Positions 1 through 7,917 of a stretch of DNA of 15,423 nt are shown in pieces (position 1 is the stretch's first letter; every line of letters begins with the position of its first letter). The stretch covers positions 1 through 15,423 of the forward strand of contig JAJXTB010000062.1 of NCBI GenBank assembly GCA_021784205.1, read 5' to 3'. The translations under genes and the position numbers were made by a program. The stretch comes from Actinomycetes bacterium. GTDB taxonomy: Bacteria; Actinomycetota; Acidimicrobiia; Acidimicrobiales; RAAP-2. Below the pieces are notes generated by a model that searched no databases, was not told the DNA's origin, and saw only the letters and a list, made by a program, of their open reading frames with translations.

Positions 1-1
1 A

Positions 2-1549
2 CTAGTCGACCGGCGCCCTCGCCGGCAGCAATACCGCCACGATCAGCGCCGCGGCTCCGACGATTGCCGCGGCGATGTCGACCGCGAAGTCCAGGCCCGC
101 GAGGAACGACGCTCGCGCCGCGAGCGCCAACTGGGCCCCCGCCGCACCGCCCGCGCGCTGGGCGACCGCGAGCGCGCCGCCGAGGGACGAGCGAATTGCC
201 GCCACGGCCGCGGCCGGTGCGCCGTGACCGGCGAGCAGCAGGTCGATGCGGCTCTGGTAGCGCGCGTTGAGGAGACTGCCGATCACGGCGACGCCCAGTG
301 CGCTGCCGATTTGCAGTGCCGTGGAATTGGTCGCCGAGCCGATCCCGGCGAGGTTGATGGGCACCGAACCCATGACCGCGTCCGTGCAGGGCGCAATCGC
401 GAGTCCCGAGCCGATGCCGAGCAGGAAGAATGCGGGCAGTGCGTCGGTGTAGGTCGTGTGAATCGTCACGGCCGACAACAGCTGGAGCCCCAGGGCGATC
501 AGGGCCATTCCCGCGACCACGACCACCTTGGAACCCGCGTAGCGCGCGAGGGTTGTCGAGACCGAGGCCACCACGATCAGCACGAGTGCGATGGGCGTGA
601 TGCGCAGACCCGTTTGGAACGGGCTGTAACCGAGTGAGAACTGGAGGTACTGGGTCAGCAGGAACATCGTGCCCGACAACGCGAACAGGGTCAGCGCGAG
701 GCCGCCCATCGCCACCGAGAATCGTCGCTTGCGAAAGAACGTCAGTTCGACGAGCGGATGCGTCGACCGCTTCTCGACGGCGACCAGTACCGCGGTGACA
801 ACGACCGACCCCAGCAGGGCGGTGAGGATCAATGGCGACGTCCAGCCCCTCGACGGCGCCTCGATGATCCCCCAGAGCAGTGACGACACGCCGACCAGGG
901 ACAATACCGCACCGATTACGTCAGGTGTCGCCGCGTCGGCGTTTCGAGAGTCGGGCACCGCCACCAAGGCGACGACACCCGTGACCACGGCGATGGGGAC
1001 GTTGATCAGGAACACCGAGCCCCACCAGTAATGCGCGAGCAGCCAGCCACCGATGAGCGGACCGAGCGCGAGGCCCAGGCCGTTGGTGCCCGACCACAGG
1101 CCGATCGCGCGCGCTCGATCGTGCGGCTCGTCAAAGACGTTGGTGAGGATCGAGAGCGTTGACGGCATGACGGCCGCGCCGCCCACCCCCATGAACGCCC
1201 GAGCGGCGATCAGCGAACCCGTCGAGGTCGAGAAGGCCGACAGGGCCGAACCGACCGCAAAGATCAGCAGTCCGAACAAGAACACCCGCTTGCGACCCCA
1301 GTGATCTCCGAGTGAGCCGGCGATCAGCAGCAGTCCGGCGAGCACGATGATGTAGGCGTCCACGACCCACTGCAACTGGGTGGACGTGGCGTGCAGATCA
1401 CGCACGATGCTGGGCAGCGCCACGTTGAGGATCGTCCCGTCGAGGTTGATGATGAGGACGCTGAGGCTCAGGACCGCCAGGGTTACGCCGCGCGATTCAT
1501 GCGGAGCGCGACCTTTCGACAGACGCGACGTCAACCCCGCATGCGACAC
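2..1549 (-). CDS. DHA2-family MFS drug efflux transporter (EmrB/QacA type)
   Basis: This is an integral membrane, proton-coupled exporter of the 14-TM DHA2 group; the substrate cannot be told. The N-terminal helix carries LDGTILNVALPSI (about residues 37-48), the DHA2 signature. Motif A (GSLGDHWGRKRVF, about 78-90) follows TM2, and the antiporter motif C (GLALGPLIGGW) lies near 158-169. About 515 residues is normal for the family, and the stop (positions 2-4) is inside the window, so the gene is complete. I chose GTG at 1549 because GGGGAGG (1556-1562) sits exactly 6 nt upstream. A TTG at 1555 directly abuts that site and is a worse start. It diverges from the DMT gene across about 150 bp. 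No regulator gene lies beside it here; one may lie outside the window. The family call is firm. Confidence 0.93.
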   Translation of the reverse strand: MSHAGLTSRLSKGRAPHESRGVTLAVLSLSVLIINLDGTILNVALPSIVRDLHATSTQLQWVVDAYIIVLAGLLLIAGSLGDHWGRKRVFLFGLLIFAVGSALSAFSTSTGSLIAARAFMGVGGAAVMPSTLSILTNVFDEPHDRARAIGLWSGTNGLGLALGPLIGGWLLAHYWWGSVFLINVPIAVVTGVVALVAVPDSRNADAATPDVIGAVLSLVGVSSLLWGIIEAPSRGWTSPLILTALLGSVVVTAVLVAVEKRSTHPLVELTFFRKRRFSVAMGGLALTLFALSGTMFLLTQYLQFSLGYSPFQTGLRITPIALVLIVVASVSTTLARYAGSKVVVVAGMALIALGLQLLSAVTIHTTYTDALPAFFLLGIGSGLAIAPCTDAVMGSVPINLAGIGSATNSTALQIGSALGVAVIGSLLNARYQSRIDLLLAGHGAPAAAVAAIRSSLGGALAVAQRAGGAAGAQLALAARASFLAGLDFAVDIAAAIVGAAALIVAVLLPARAPVD

Positions 1550-1555
1550 GCGCAA

Positions 1556-1562
1556 CCTCCCC
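1556..1562 (-). promoter_or_regulatory. Ribosome binding site deciding the MFS start
   Basis: The minus strand reads GGGGAGG followed by TTGCGC and then GTG. The 6-nt gap fits GTG at 1549 and argues against the TTG at 1555, which has no gap. Confidence 0.7.
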
Positions 1563-1698
1563 TTGGTCGGAGGCTAGCCATGGCGCTCGAGCACACCCAG
1601 GGACCAAAGTCACCACTGCCGGCGAAACCGTCATAGGTTGTGAAGGTGATCCGTCAGACGCCACCCCGTCGGGCGGGCGTCGTCGCGGCGATGGGCTG

Positions 1699-2568
1699 AT
1701 GGACGGCGTTCTCGCGATTGTCTTCGCGCTCGCTACGGCGCTGTCAAATGCCTTCGCGATCGCCGCGCAACACGCCGCGAGTGTGAGTGGCGACCCCGCG
1801 CACCGGGGCTGGACCCTGCTCACCTACCTGATGCGCCACCCACTGTGGCTGCTGGGGTGGCTCGGGATGGGCGCGTCGCTCGCCTGCCAGGCGATCGCGC
1901 TGCACTACGGACCGCTCTCACTCGTGCAGCCGATCCTCGTCGGCGAGCTCGTCCTCGCACTCGTGCTCCGCAAGCTGTGGCTCAACCAAGACCTGCGCAC
2001 CGCGGCGTGGGTCTCGGCCACCGTGACCACGGTGGCACTCATTAGCTTCCTCATCGCCACCAATCCCCGGGCGAGCACGTGGACGCCAACGGTGCGCGAC
2101 TGGATCTGGCCGAGCGCCGCGGTCGCGCTGCTCGTTGTCATCGCGAGCGTCACGGCGCGCCGCGGGACGCCCGCACGGCGGGCGGGCGCCTACGCGGGCG
2201 CCACCGCCCTGCTGTGGGCCCTCGAAGCCACCTTCATCAAGGCAACCGCCGCTGTGCTGGTGGCGGGTGGCGTCTCGACGATGCTCGCCCGTTGGCCCCT
2301 GTACGCGCTCATCGGCTGTGGCGTCGTCGGCCTGCTGACCGAGCAGGCGGCACTCCACGTCGGTCCGCTCAAGATCTCCCAACCGATCATCGTCATCGTC
2401 GATCCGCTCGCGTCAATCCTGCTCGGCGTGACGCTCTATCACGAACGGCTGGTGACGTCACCGTTGACGAGCGCCGTCGCGGTGATCTCGTTTGTCATCG
2501 TCGCCGTTGGGGTGCTTGCGATGACCCGGACGGTTCCCGACACCGCCCACGCCCTGCACCGGCGCTGA
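1699..2568 (+). CDS. DMT-superfamily (EamA-like) membrane transporter
   Basis: This is a 289-residue protein made almost entirely of hydrophobic helices (about 9-10 TM), the usual size for drug/metabolite transporter proteins. It fits the actinobacterial DMT subgroup that carries a conserved stretch near the second and third helices: HPLWLLGWLGMG and then YGPLSLVQPILVGEL (about residues 48-85). The second half has a matching VGPLKISQPIIVIVDPLASILLG (split by me at about 225-247), as expected from the internal duplication of the fold. The substrate cannot be inferred. The start at ATG 1699 is the first ATG of the frame, and its ribosome site is weak. It is transcribed away from the MFS pump, so the two share a short divergent control region (1556-1698). 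Family call good, function unknown. Confidence 0.8.
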   Translation: MDGVLAIVFALATALSNAFAIAAQHAASVSGDPAHRGWTLLTYLMRHPLWLLGWLGMGASLACQAIALHYGPLSLVQPILVGELVLALVLRKLWLNQDLRTAAWVSATVTTVALISFLIATNPRASTWTPTVRDWIWPSAAVALLVVIASVTARRGTPARRAGAYAGATALLWALEATFIKATAAVLVAGGVSTMLARWPLYALIGCGVVGLLTEQAALHVGPLKISQPIIVIVDPLASILLGVTLYHERLVTSPLTSAVAVISFVIVAVGVLAMTRTVPDTAHALHRR

Positions 2569-2608
2569 CCCGCTTGATCGGATTGGACAAGGCGGACTGC
2601 AGTTCTCC

Positions 2609-2632
2609 ACCAACAATGTAGAAAACGTTGGT
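2609..2632 (+). terminator. Weak hairpin after the DMT gene
   Basis: ACCAAC (2609-2614) and GTTGGT (2627-2632) form a perfect 6-bp inverted repeat with a 12-nt loop, about 40 nt past the DMT stop. No T-tract follows and the stem is short, so a terminator role is only a possibility. The rest of 2569-2860 shows no gene I can support. Confidence 0.2.
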
Positions 2633-2860
2633 TATCGACTCCTACTTCCCCACGCGCAGAACGAGGAAATCGCAATAGTCGTCGTCCGGGCAAGGCGCGT
2701 AAGGCAATTCGGCCATCGTGTCGGTGTCTGGTTACCCGCCCACGGCGCCTCGCGATCGCGTCAACCAACTCGAACACGAGGTCATCGCTCGCACATGACA
2801 TCATCGAATGGACCGCGCAACACGGCCCGGTCCTTCGTCATGATTGGTCAGGATTCGTCG

Positions 2861-3529
2861 GTGTCCAAGAATCGTCCTTCGCACTACACCAAGGGCGCGC
2901 CGGCCTCCCGCCTGCGTGCTGACTCGTCGGCGAGCCGCCCCGCCGCCAGCGCCCGCAAGGTCCGCCCGTCGCAGCGCCGGCGCCGACAGCGCCGCACGGC
3001 CGCTTTCAGCATCGCCGCGGCCCTCGTGCTCGTCGCCACCGTGACGCTCGCGTTCATCGGACGCTCCTCGTCGGCCGGCTACAAGACCGGGGCGTCGGAC
3101 TGGTCGTTGCCCACGCTCGGCGGCGGGCCCACCGTCACGCTCGCGTCGCTGCACGGCCGCCCGACGGTCGTCAATTTCTTCGCGTCGTGGTGCCAGGTGT
3201 GCGCCTCCGAGCTGCCGGTCTTCGCGCGCGACGCGGTCGCCCTGCGCGGGCGGGTGAACGTCGTCGAGGTCAACGCCCTCGAGACCGGCAATGGCGTGTC
3301 GTTCGCGAATCGCTTCAACCTCTTTGGCGATGCGACCTCGGTGTTGCGCGACGTCGGCGGGGCACAGGGCGACGGTCTGTTCCAGAGCCTTGGCGGCAGC
3401 ACGTCGCTGCCGATGACGGCGTTCTACGGCGCGGACGGACACTTGATCACCACGCACATCGGCGGCTACGACGCCGCCACGCTCGCGGCCCAGTTGCGCA
3501 CGCTCTACGGCGTCGCCGCCCCCCTCTAG
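2861..3529 (+). CDS. Membrane-anchored TlpA-like thioredoxin-fold protein
   Basis: This is an extracytoplasmic thiol-disulfide oxidoreductase. From the GTG start the protein has 222 residues: a basic cytoplasmic tail (1-46, rich in Arg), one membrane helix (about 47-67), then a thioredoxin/redoxin domain. The active site is WCQVC with cysteines at 111 and 114 after NFFAS, and the cis-proline loop reads SLPMTAFY. I chose GTG 2861 because AGGA lies 7 nt upstream and the resulting start (SKNRPSHYTKGAP) looks natural. ATG 2795 and ATG 2840 are alternative in-frame starts without better ribosome sites. It ends 3 nt before CcdA and surely shares its transcript. CcdA should pass electrons to this CxxC. 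The final target may be cytochrome c cysteines or other exported thiol proteins; no ResB/ResC genes are visible here. The start is less certain than the family. Confidence 0.85.
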   Translation: MSKNRPSHYTKGAPASRLRADSSASRPAASARKVRPSQRRRRQRRTAAFSIAAALVLVATVTLAFIGRSSSAGYKTGASDWSLPTLGGGPTVTLASLHGRPTVVNFFASWCQVCASELPVFARDAVALRGRVNVVEVNALETGNGVSFANRFNLFGDATSVLRDVGGAQGDGLFQSLGGSTSLPMTAFYGADGHLITTHIGGYDAATLAAQLRTLYGVAAPL

Positions 3530-3532
3530 TCC

Positions 3533-4258
3533 ATGAGCATCACCGGCGTCAGCCTGGTCACGGCCTTCGCCGGGGGCGTCGCGTCCTTCGCCTCGCCGTG
3601 CGTGCTGCCGCTCGTGCCGGCCTACCTCGCCATCGTCGGTGGGCTCGACGTGGCCCTGCCCGGCGGCACCGACGAGCCCCGACGTCACGTCGGCCGGCTC
3701 ACTCGCGACACCGTGCTCTTCATCGCCGGCTTCGGTGTCGTCTTCGTCGCGCTCGGCCTCTCCGCGAGTGCCCTGGGCCGCGCCGTGATCCACCAGCAAG
3801 CCCTGCTGACGAGAGTGTCCGGGATCATGATCGAGGCGATGGCCCTCTTCCTCGCGGGCACCGTCGTGCTGCGAACGCCATCGCTCTACCGCGAGTGGCG
3901 CCCCCACCCCCAACTCGCGCGCCTCGGCCCGTTCGCGGCACCCGTGGCTGGCGCGGCCTTCGCGTTCGGCTGGACCCCGTGCGTTGGCCCCATCCTCGCC
4001 TCGGTGCTCGCACTCGCGGCCGAACAGGGCCACACGGGCGCTGCCGCGGTCTTGCTCGCGGTGTTCTCACTGGGGCTCGGCGCGCCGTTCCTCGCCGTTG
4101 CGGTCTTCTTCGAGCAGCTGCGCGGACCCATGGCCTGGTTCAAACGCCACGGCAGCGCCGTCACGCTGGTCAGTGCGGCAGTACTGGGGATTCTCGGGAT
4201 CCTGCTCGTCCTCGACCGCCTCGCCTGGCTCACGACCCTCGCCCAACGAGTCAGCTGA
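3533..4258 (+). CDS. ccdA: CcdA-family transmembrane electron carrier
   Basis: CcdA moves electrons from cytoplasmic thioredoxin across the membrane to extracytoplasmic thioredoxin-like proteins. The 241-residue, roughly six-helix protein has the expected pair of cysteines: C23 in SPCVLPLVPAYL and C150 in FGWTPCVGPILA, each followed by a proline-rich turn as in the DsbD/CcdA core. It starts 3 nt after the TlpA-like gene, so the two form an operon and most likely a redox pair. The last codons (AGC TGA) overlap the end of the crotonase gene on the other strand by 8 bp. The family call is firm; whether it serves cytochrome c maturation or another thiol pathway cannot be seen here. Confidence 0.92.
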   Translation: MSITGVSLVTAFAGGVASFASPCVLPLVPAYLAIVGGLDVALPGGTDEPRRHVGRLTRDTVLFIAGFGVVFVALGLSASALGRAVIHQQALLTRVSGIMIEAMALFLAGTVVLRTPSLYREWRPHPQLARLGPFAAPVAGAAFAFGWTPCVGPILASVLALAAEQGHTGAAAVLLAVFSLGLGAPFLAVAVFFEQLRGPMAWFKRHGSAVTLVSAAVLGILGILLVLDRLAWLTTLAQRVS

Positions 4259-5051
4259 GTCCCGGGTTCACCGTTTCGCTGCGCCAGCGCGGCGGGCGCT
4301 TCTCGATGAAGGCCGCGATGCTCTCCTGCGCGTCGGCGATCAGCACGCCATTGGCCATCACCTGAGTCGCGAGCGCGTACGCGGCGGGCAAGTCCAGGTC
4401 CATCTGCTCGTAGAAGGCACGCTTGCCGATGGCCTTTGACTCAACGCTGCCGCGCGTGACCCGGCGCACGAGCGCGTCCGTCGCGCGGTCCAACTCGCTG
4501 AGCGGGACGACGTCGTTGACGAGCCCCCACGCCGCCGCGGTGTGCGCGTCGATCGCGTCACCGCTCATGCCCATCTCGAGCGCCCGTCGACGTCCGATGA
4601 GCCGTCCGACCGCGACGAGCGGCGTCGTGCAGAAGAGTCCGCCCTTGCCACCGGGCGTGGCGAACGTCGCCTCCTCGGCCGCGACCGCCAGGTCGGCCGA
4701 GGCAACCAGCTGACAGCCGGCGCCCGTCGCCAGCGCGTGCACGCGCGCGACGACCGGCTGGGGCATGGCCTGCAGTGCGGTCATCATCGTCGTACACGTC
4801 CCAAAGAGCGACTGGACGTCCGCGAGCGATGCGTTTGCCATCTCCGCGAAGTCGTGTCCGGCGCTGAAGAGCCGACCCTTGGCGGCCAGGATGACCCCCG
4901 TGGCGTCGCCATCGCCGACGTCGTGAAAGGCCTCGGTGAGTTCGAGCATCATCTGTCGCGACAGCACGTTCAGTCGATCGGGGTGATTCAGCCAGATCGT
5001 GGCGACGGGCCCCTCGCGTTCCACCAATACGTACTGAAATTGACTGCTCAT
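4251..5051 (-). CDS. Crotonase-family protein, ECHDC3-like, lacking both catalytic Glu
   Basis: This 266-residue protein has the crotonase (enoyl-CoA hydratase/isomerase) fold. The oxyanion-hole segments are SAGHDF (64-69) and ATGAGCQ (108-114). In true enoyl-CoA hydratases two glutamates do the chemistry; here the first position is Gln114 and the second region reads FATPGGKGGLFCTTP (130-144), with Gly where the second Glu should be. The signatures SAGHD, GCQLVAS and FATPG-GLFC-TP match the ECHDC3 branch as I remember it. So it probably binds an acyl-CoA, but simple hydratase activity is doubtful. ATG 5051 has AAAGGCGG upstream at good spacing. It lies 90 bp behind the ABC ATPase on the same strand and is likely its last operon gene. 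It overlaps ccdA tail to tail. Confidence 0.85.
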   Translation of the reverse strand: MSSQFQYVLVEREGPVATIWLNHPDRLNVLSRQMMLELTEAFHDVGDGDATGVILAAKGRLFSAGHDFAEMANASLADVQSLFGTCTTMMTALQAMPQPVVARVHALATGAGCQLVASADLAVAAEEATFATPGGKGGLFCTTPLVAVGRLIGRRRALEMGMSGDAIDAHTAAAWGLVNDVVPLSELDRATDALVRRVTRGSVESKAIGKRAFYEQMDLDLPAAYALATQVMANGVLIADAQESIAAFIEKRPPRWRSETVNPGLS

Positions 5052-5141
5052 CGTGCACCGCCTTTGCCTTCAGACTAACCCTGGCACGGTTGCGCTTCTC
5101 GCGGTCCGATCACCGCTCGACGCGACGTACCGAACGATGCG

Positions 5142-5900
5142 TCAGGGCTCTTCGCCGAGGAGCTCGACCGCGCGATGGCGCAGTCGTCGGTACTCCGGAT
5201 TGTCGAGCAGGTCCGTGCTGCTCGGGTGGATATCGCGCGCGTCGAGTTCGCCGAGGATTCGACCCGGATTCGACCCGAGCACGACGACGCGTTCGGCCAA
5301 CACGATCGCCTCGTCGACGTCGTGGGTGATGAACAGTACCGTCGTGCGGATGTCCTGCCAGAGCTCTCGCAAGAAGATCTGCATCGCGTGGCGCAGATGC
5401 GCGTCCAGGGCCGCGAAGGGCTCGTCCATCAGCAGCATCTTCGGGCGCATGACGAGCGACCGCGCGAGCGCGACGCGTTGCTGCATGCCGCCCGACAGCT
5501 CGTAGGGCGCGTGACCGGCGAAGTCGCTGAGGCCCACCGTTGACAAGATCTCGTCCACCGGCGCCCAGTCGATGCGCCGTCGGCGCAACTGCAGCCCGAA
5601 GGCGACGTTGTGGCGCACGTCGAGCCACGGGAACAGACCGGGCTGCTGGAACACCACCACGCGGTCACTGGCCGGACCCGTCACGTCACCGCCGTCGAAG
5701 ATGATCCGGCCCGCGTCGGGCCGCTCGAAGCCGGCGATCATGCGCAGCAACGTGGTCTTGCCGCAACCCGATGGGCCGAGCACCGCCACGAACTCGCCGT
5801 CGGCGATGTCGAGCGAGAACTCGTCGAACACCTGATGCGTTGCGCGTTTCGCGTCGTCGCCGTCGAAGGTCTTGAAAATCCGATCTACGCGCAGTGCCAA
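5142..5900 (-). CDS. ABC importer ATPase, TauB/SsuB/NrtD type
   Basis: This is the cytoplasmic nucleotide-binding subunit of a type I importer. All motifs are intact: Walker A GPSGCGKTT (42-50), Q-loop QQPGLFPW (from 85), signature LSGGMQQR (135-142), Walker B LLMDEP (156-161), D-loop AALD and switch His193 in ITHD. The FPWLDVRHNV segment is characteristic of the taurine/sulfonate/nitrate group. The length of 252 residues is normal. The start is TTG at 5900, 10 nt after the stop of the binding-protein gene, and AGG overlapping that stop codon serves as a weak ribosome site; this suggests coupled translation. It works with the binding protein and permease upstream in the same operon. The true substrate cannot be read from the ATPase. 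Confidence 0.93.
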   Translation of the reverse strand: MALRVDRIFKTFDGDDAKRATHQVFDEFSLDIADGEFVAVLGPSGCGKTTLLRMIAGFERPDAGRIIFDGGDVTGPASDRVVVFQQPGLFPWLDVRHNVAFGLQLRRRRIDWAPVDEILSTVGLSDFAGHAPYELSGGMQQRVALARSLVMRPKMLLMDEPFAALDAHLRHAMQIFLRELWQDIRTTVLFITHDVDEAIVLAERVVVLGSNPGRILGELDARDIHPSSTDLLDNPEYRRLRHRAVELLGEEP

Positions 5901-5910
5901 TCGAACTCGC

Positions 5911-6954
5911 CTACTTCGCGTAACTCGGGTTCACGAACGGGCCCGCCGACTTGGGCGGCTTGGTCGTTATCGTGCCGGCGGCATACAGCGCCTTCCAGTT
6001 GTTGAGCAGCGACTGGGCCGTTCCGGACTTGGCGCTCGTCGCCGATGACGTCCCGAGCACCGCGGCGGTCGACTGATCGGCGACGGAGAATATCTGGTAC
6101 CCGGCGATCTCGAGTTTGGCGGTGGCCACCGAGATACCCGCGGCCTCGGCCATGACCCGCATCGCCGCGGCCCGGTGATTCTGCAAGAAGCTGACGCCGT
6201 CACCGAGGGCCTTCACGAAGGCCTTCGCGACCGCCGGATGCTTCGCGGCGAAGGACTTGTTCGCCACGCAGATGTTGAACGACGTGGCGGTCACCGGCAG
6301 TGTCGAGTCGTTCATCAGGATTCGCCCGCCGTGGGTCACGAGGAAGTCGTAGACCGGGTCCCACACGATGGCGGCTTCGATCCGGCCGGTGGACCACGCA
6401 CTCTGCAGTTCGGGCGGGGTCAAGTTCACGAGCCGTACCGACGAGAGCTTGAGACCCGCCTTGCGGGCGTAGGTGGCGAGCTCGAAGGAGGACTGCGAGC
6501 CAATCACGAGGCCGACGCTCTTGCCGGCGAGGCCCGCGATCGACGTGATGCCACTGGACTTCTTCACGACGAGCCCGGCGTCCTTGGTGTAACGCTCCTG
6601 GTTGAACACCACCTGCAGCGGAACGCCCTGGGCGATGGCGGCGATCACCGGGGGCATGCCGAGCCCACACATGAAGGGCAACTGGCCCGACGCGAGCGAC
6701 GTCAACGCCGCTGGCCCCGACGAGAACAGCTTCAGACGTGCGTCGTGGCCCAACTCCTTTTCGAAGTATCGGTTCGCGACCGAGATGATCGACGGGTCGG
6801 CACCGTTGTTCTCATAGCCGATGGCGATTGGGCCAGCGTTGACCGAGGCCGCTACCGGTGTCGCAGCCACCAGTCCGTATGCCACCGGTGTCACGACACC
6901 CGCACCCAGTGCCAGCGCGGACACCACCCGCACGAACTTCCGTCTCTTCAGCAT
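5911..6954 (-). CDS. ABC substrate-binding protein, TauA/SsuA/NMT1-like
   Basis: This is the extracytoplasmic receptor of the importer. The 347-residue protein begins with KRRKFVRV and a hydrophobic segment to about residue 37, then a periplasmic-binding-protein fold of the TauA/SsuA kind: a start strand IAIGYENNGADPS, a SSGPAALTSLASGQ segment, and AAIVWDPVYDFL late in the fold. The twin arginines (R4, R5) followed by a bulky residue resemble a Tat signal. There is no Cys at the end of the signal, so it is not a lipoprotein, which is unusual for a monoderm. ATG 6954 is supported by GGGGAGG (6959-6965) 4 nt upstream; an upstream start near 7026 would add 24 basic residues with no gain. The ligand may be a sulfonate, carboxylate or other small anion; the family is broad. 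Confidence 0.88.
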   Translation of the reverse strand: MLKRRKFVRVVSALALGAGVVTPVAYGLVAATPVAASVNAGPIAIGYENNGADPSIISVANRYFEKELGHDARLKLFSSGPAALTSLASGQLPFMCGLGMPPVIAAIAQGVPLQVVFNQERYTKDAGLVVKKSSGITSIAGLAGKSVGLVIGSQSSFELATYARKAGLKLSSVRLVNLTPPELQSAWSTGRIEAAIVWDPVYDFLVTHGGRILMNDSTLPVTATSFNICVANKSFAAKHPAVAKAFVKALGDGVSFLQNHRAAAMRVMAEAAGISVATAKLEIAGYQIFSVADQSTAAVLGTSSATSAKSGTAQSLLNNWKALYAAGTITTKPPKSAGPFVNPSYAK

Positions 6955-6973
6955 TGGTCCTCCCCTGTTCGCG

Positions 6974-6986
6974 AGTGCCTCGCACT
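6974..6986. promoter_or_regulatory. Dyad AGTGC-CTC-GCACT before the binding-protein gene
   Basis: This perfect 5-bp inverted repeat with a 3-bp centre lies about 20 nt upstream of the binding-protein start, inside the 150-bp gap after the permease. It could be an operator or an mRNA hairpin affecting expression of the binding protein. GTGC/GCAC half-sites recur in the intergenic region upstream of the operon. Function is inferred from position only. Confidence 0.3.
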
Positions 6987-7104
6987 GGTCACGGTCGCGC
7001 CGACGAACGATCACGCCCTGACGCATTCTTTCAGCCCTCGTTCACCCCAGCAGTCGTTTCGGGAAAAATCATCGCACGACACGCCCCGGAGAGCCGCGGA
7101 TTCT

Positions 7105-7917
7105 TCAGACATAGTCCCGCCACGGGATCACGAGTCGCTCCAGCAGACGGATTCCGACGTCCATGAGGTAACCCAAGACGCCGATCACGATGATCCCCGT
7201 CACGACGATGCCGGTCTGGAGTTCCGTTCCCGCCTGTTCAATCAGCCAACCGAGCCCACGGCTCGCGGCGATCAGTTCCGCCGCGACCAAGGTGCTCCAC
7301 GCCACGCCAATCGCCACCTTCATGCCTGTGAAGATGTCCGGTAGTGACGACGGGAATATGACTCGAATCAGTATTTGGCGGCGGTTCGCCCCGAGGTTGC
7401 GGGCCAATTCGATTCGGTAGTTCGGCGTCGAACGCACGCCATTGATGGTGTTGATGACGATGACCGGCACCGTGGAGACGAGGATCAGCAAAACCTTGGG
7501 CATCTCGCCGATCCCGAACCACACGACGAAGAGCGGGATATAGGCGAGGGGCGGAATCGGACGCAGGAACTGCAGGTAGGGATCGACCACGGTGAAGACC
7601 ACTCGACTCTGGGTCATGGCGAAACCGAGTACCACCCCAATCACCACCGCGCCAACGTACGCAATCGAGACGCGCTCCAGGCTTATCGCGAGGTCCGCGA
7701 GCAGCGTGGATCCCTGGTAGCCGTGATGCAGCGTCTGAAGGAACGCGTCGTAGGTGTTCGCCGGCGACGGAAACGTGAAACTCGGAAAGACGTGACTCGC
7801 GGCGATTGCTTGCCAGGCGACCAGCGATGCGGCCAAGACCGCCACGTAGCGCAGCGGGATGCGGCGCACCAATCGCGGCCGGACTCTCGGCGCAGCGGTG
7901 CGCCGCCGGCCGACCAC
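7105..7917 (-). CDS. ABC importer permease, TauC/SsuC type
   Basis: This is the membrane subunit of the importer, 270 residues with about six helices (the first near 22-40). The EAA loop, which contacts the ATPase, is LARNLGANRRQILIRVIFPSSLP (split: 171-179 and 180-193), followed by DIFTGMKVAIGVAWSTLVAAEL, a stretch typical of the taurine/sulfonate/nitrate permeases. The basic N-terminus (residues 4-22) is cytoplasmic. The GTG start at 7917 is the most upstream start consistent with the frame and has GAGAGG some distance upstream, so it is only moderately certain. It is the first gene of the minus-strand operon and is separated by 150 bp from the binding-protein gene, a wide gap that may hold its own promoter. 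Confidence 0.9.
   Translation of the reverse strand: MVGRRRTAAPRVRPRLVRRIPLRYVAVLAASLVAWQAIAASHVFPSFTFPSPANTYDAFLQTLHHGYQGSTLLADLAISLERVSIAYVGAVVIGVVLGFAMTQSRVVFTVVDPYLQFLRPIPPLAYIPLFVVWFGIGEMPKVLLILVSTVPVIVINTINGVRSTPNYRIELARNLGANRRQILIRVIFPSSLPDIFTGMKVAIGVAWSTLVAAELIAASRGLGWLIEQAGTELQTGIVVTGIIVIGVLGYLMDVGIRLLERLVIPWRDYV

Noticed and set aside
2801..4033. 410-codon open frame on the minus strand opposite the TlpA-like and ccdA genes
   Set aside because: Its translation is Arg/Glu/Gly/His-rich shadow typical of GC-rich antisense frames, while the plus strand carries clear CxxC and CcdA motifs.
3187..4365. 392-codon plus-strand frame overlapping the same two genes
   Set aside because: It is almost entirely Arg/Pro/Ala with no fold pattern; it is an out-of-frame shadow.
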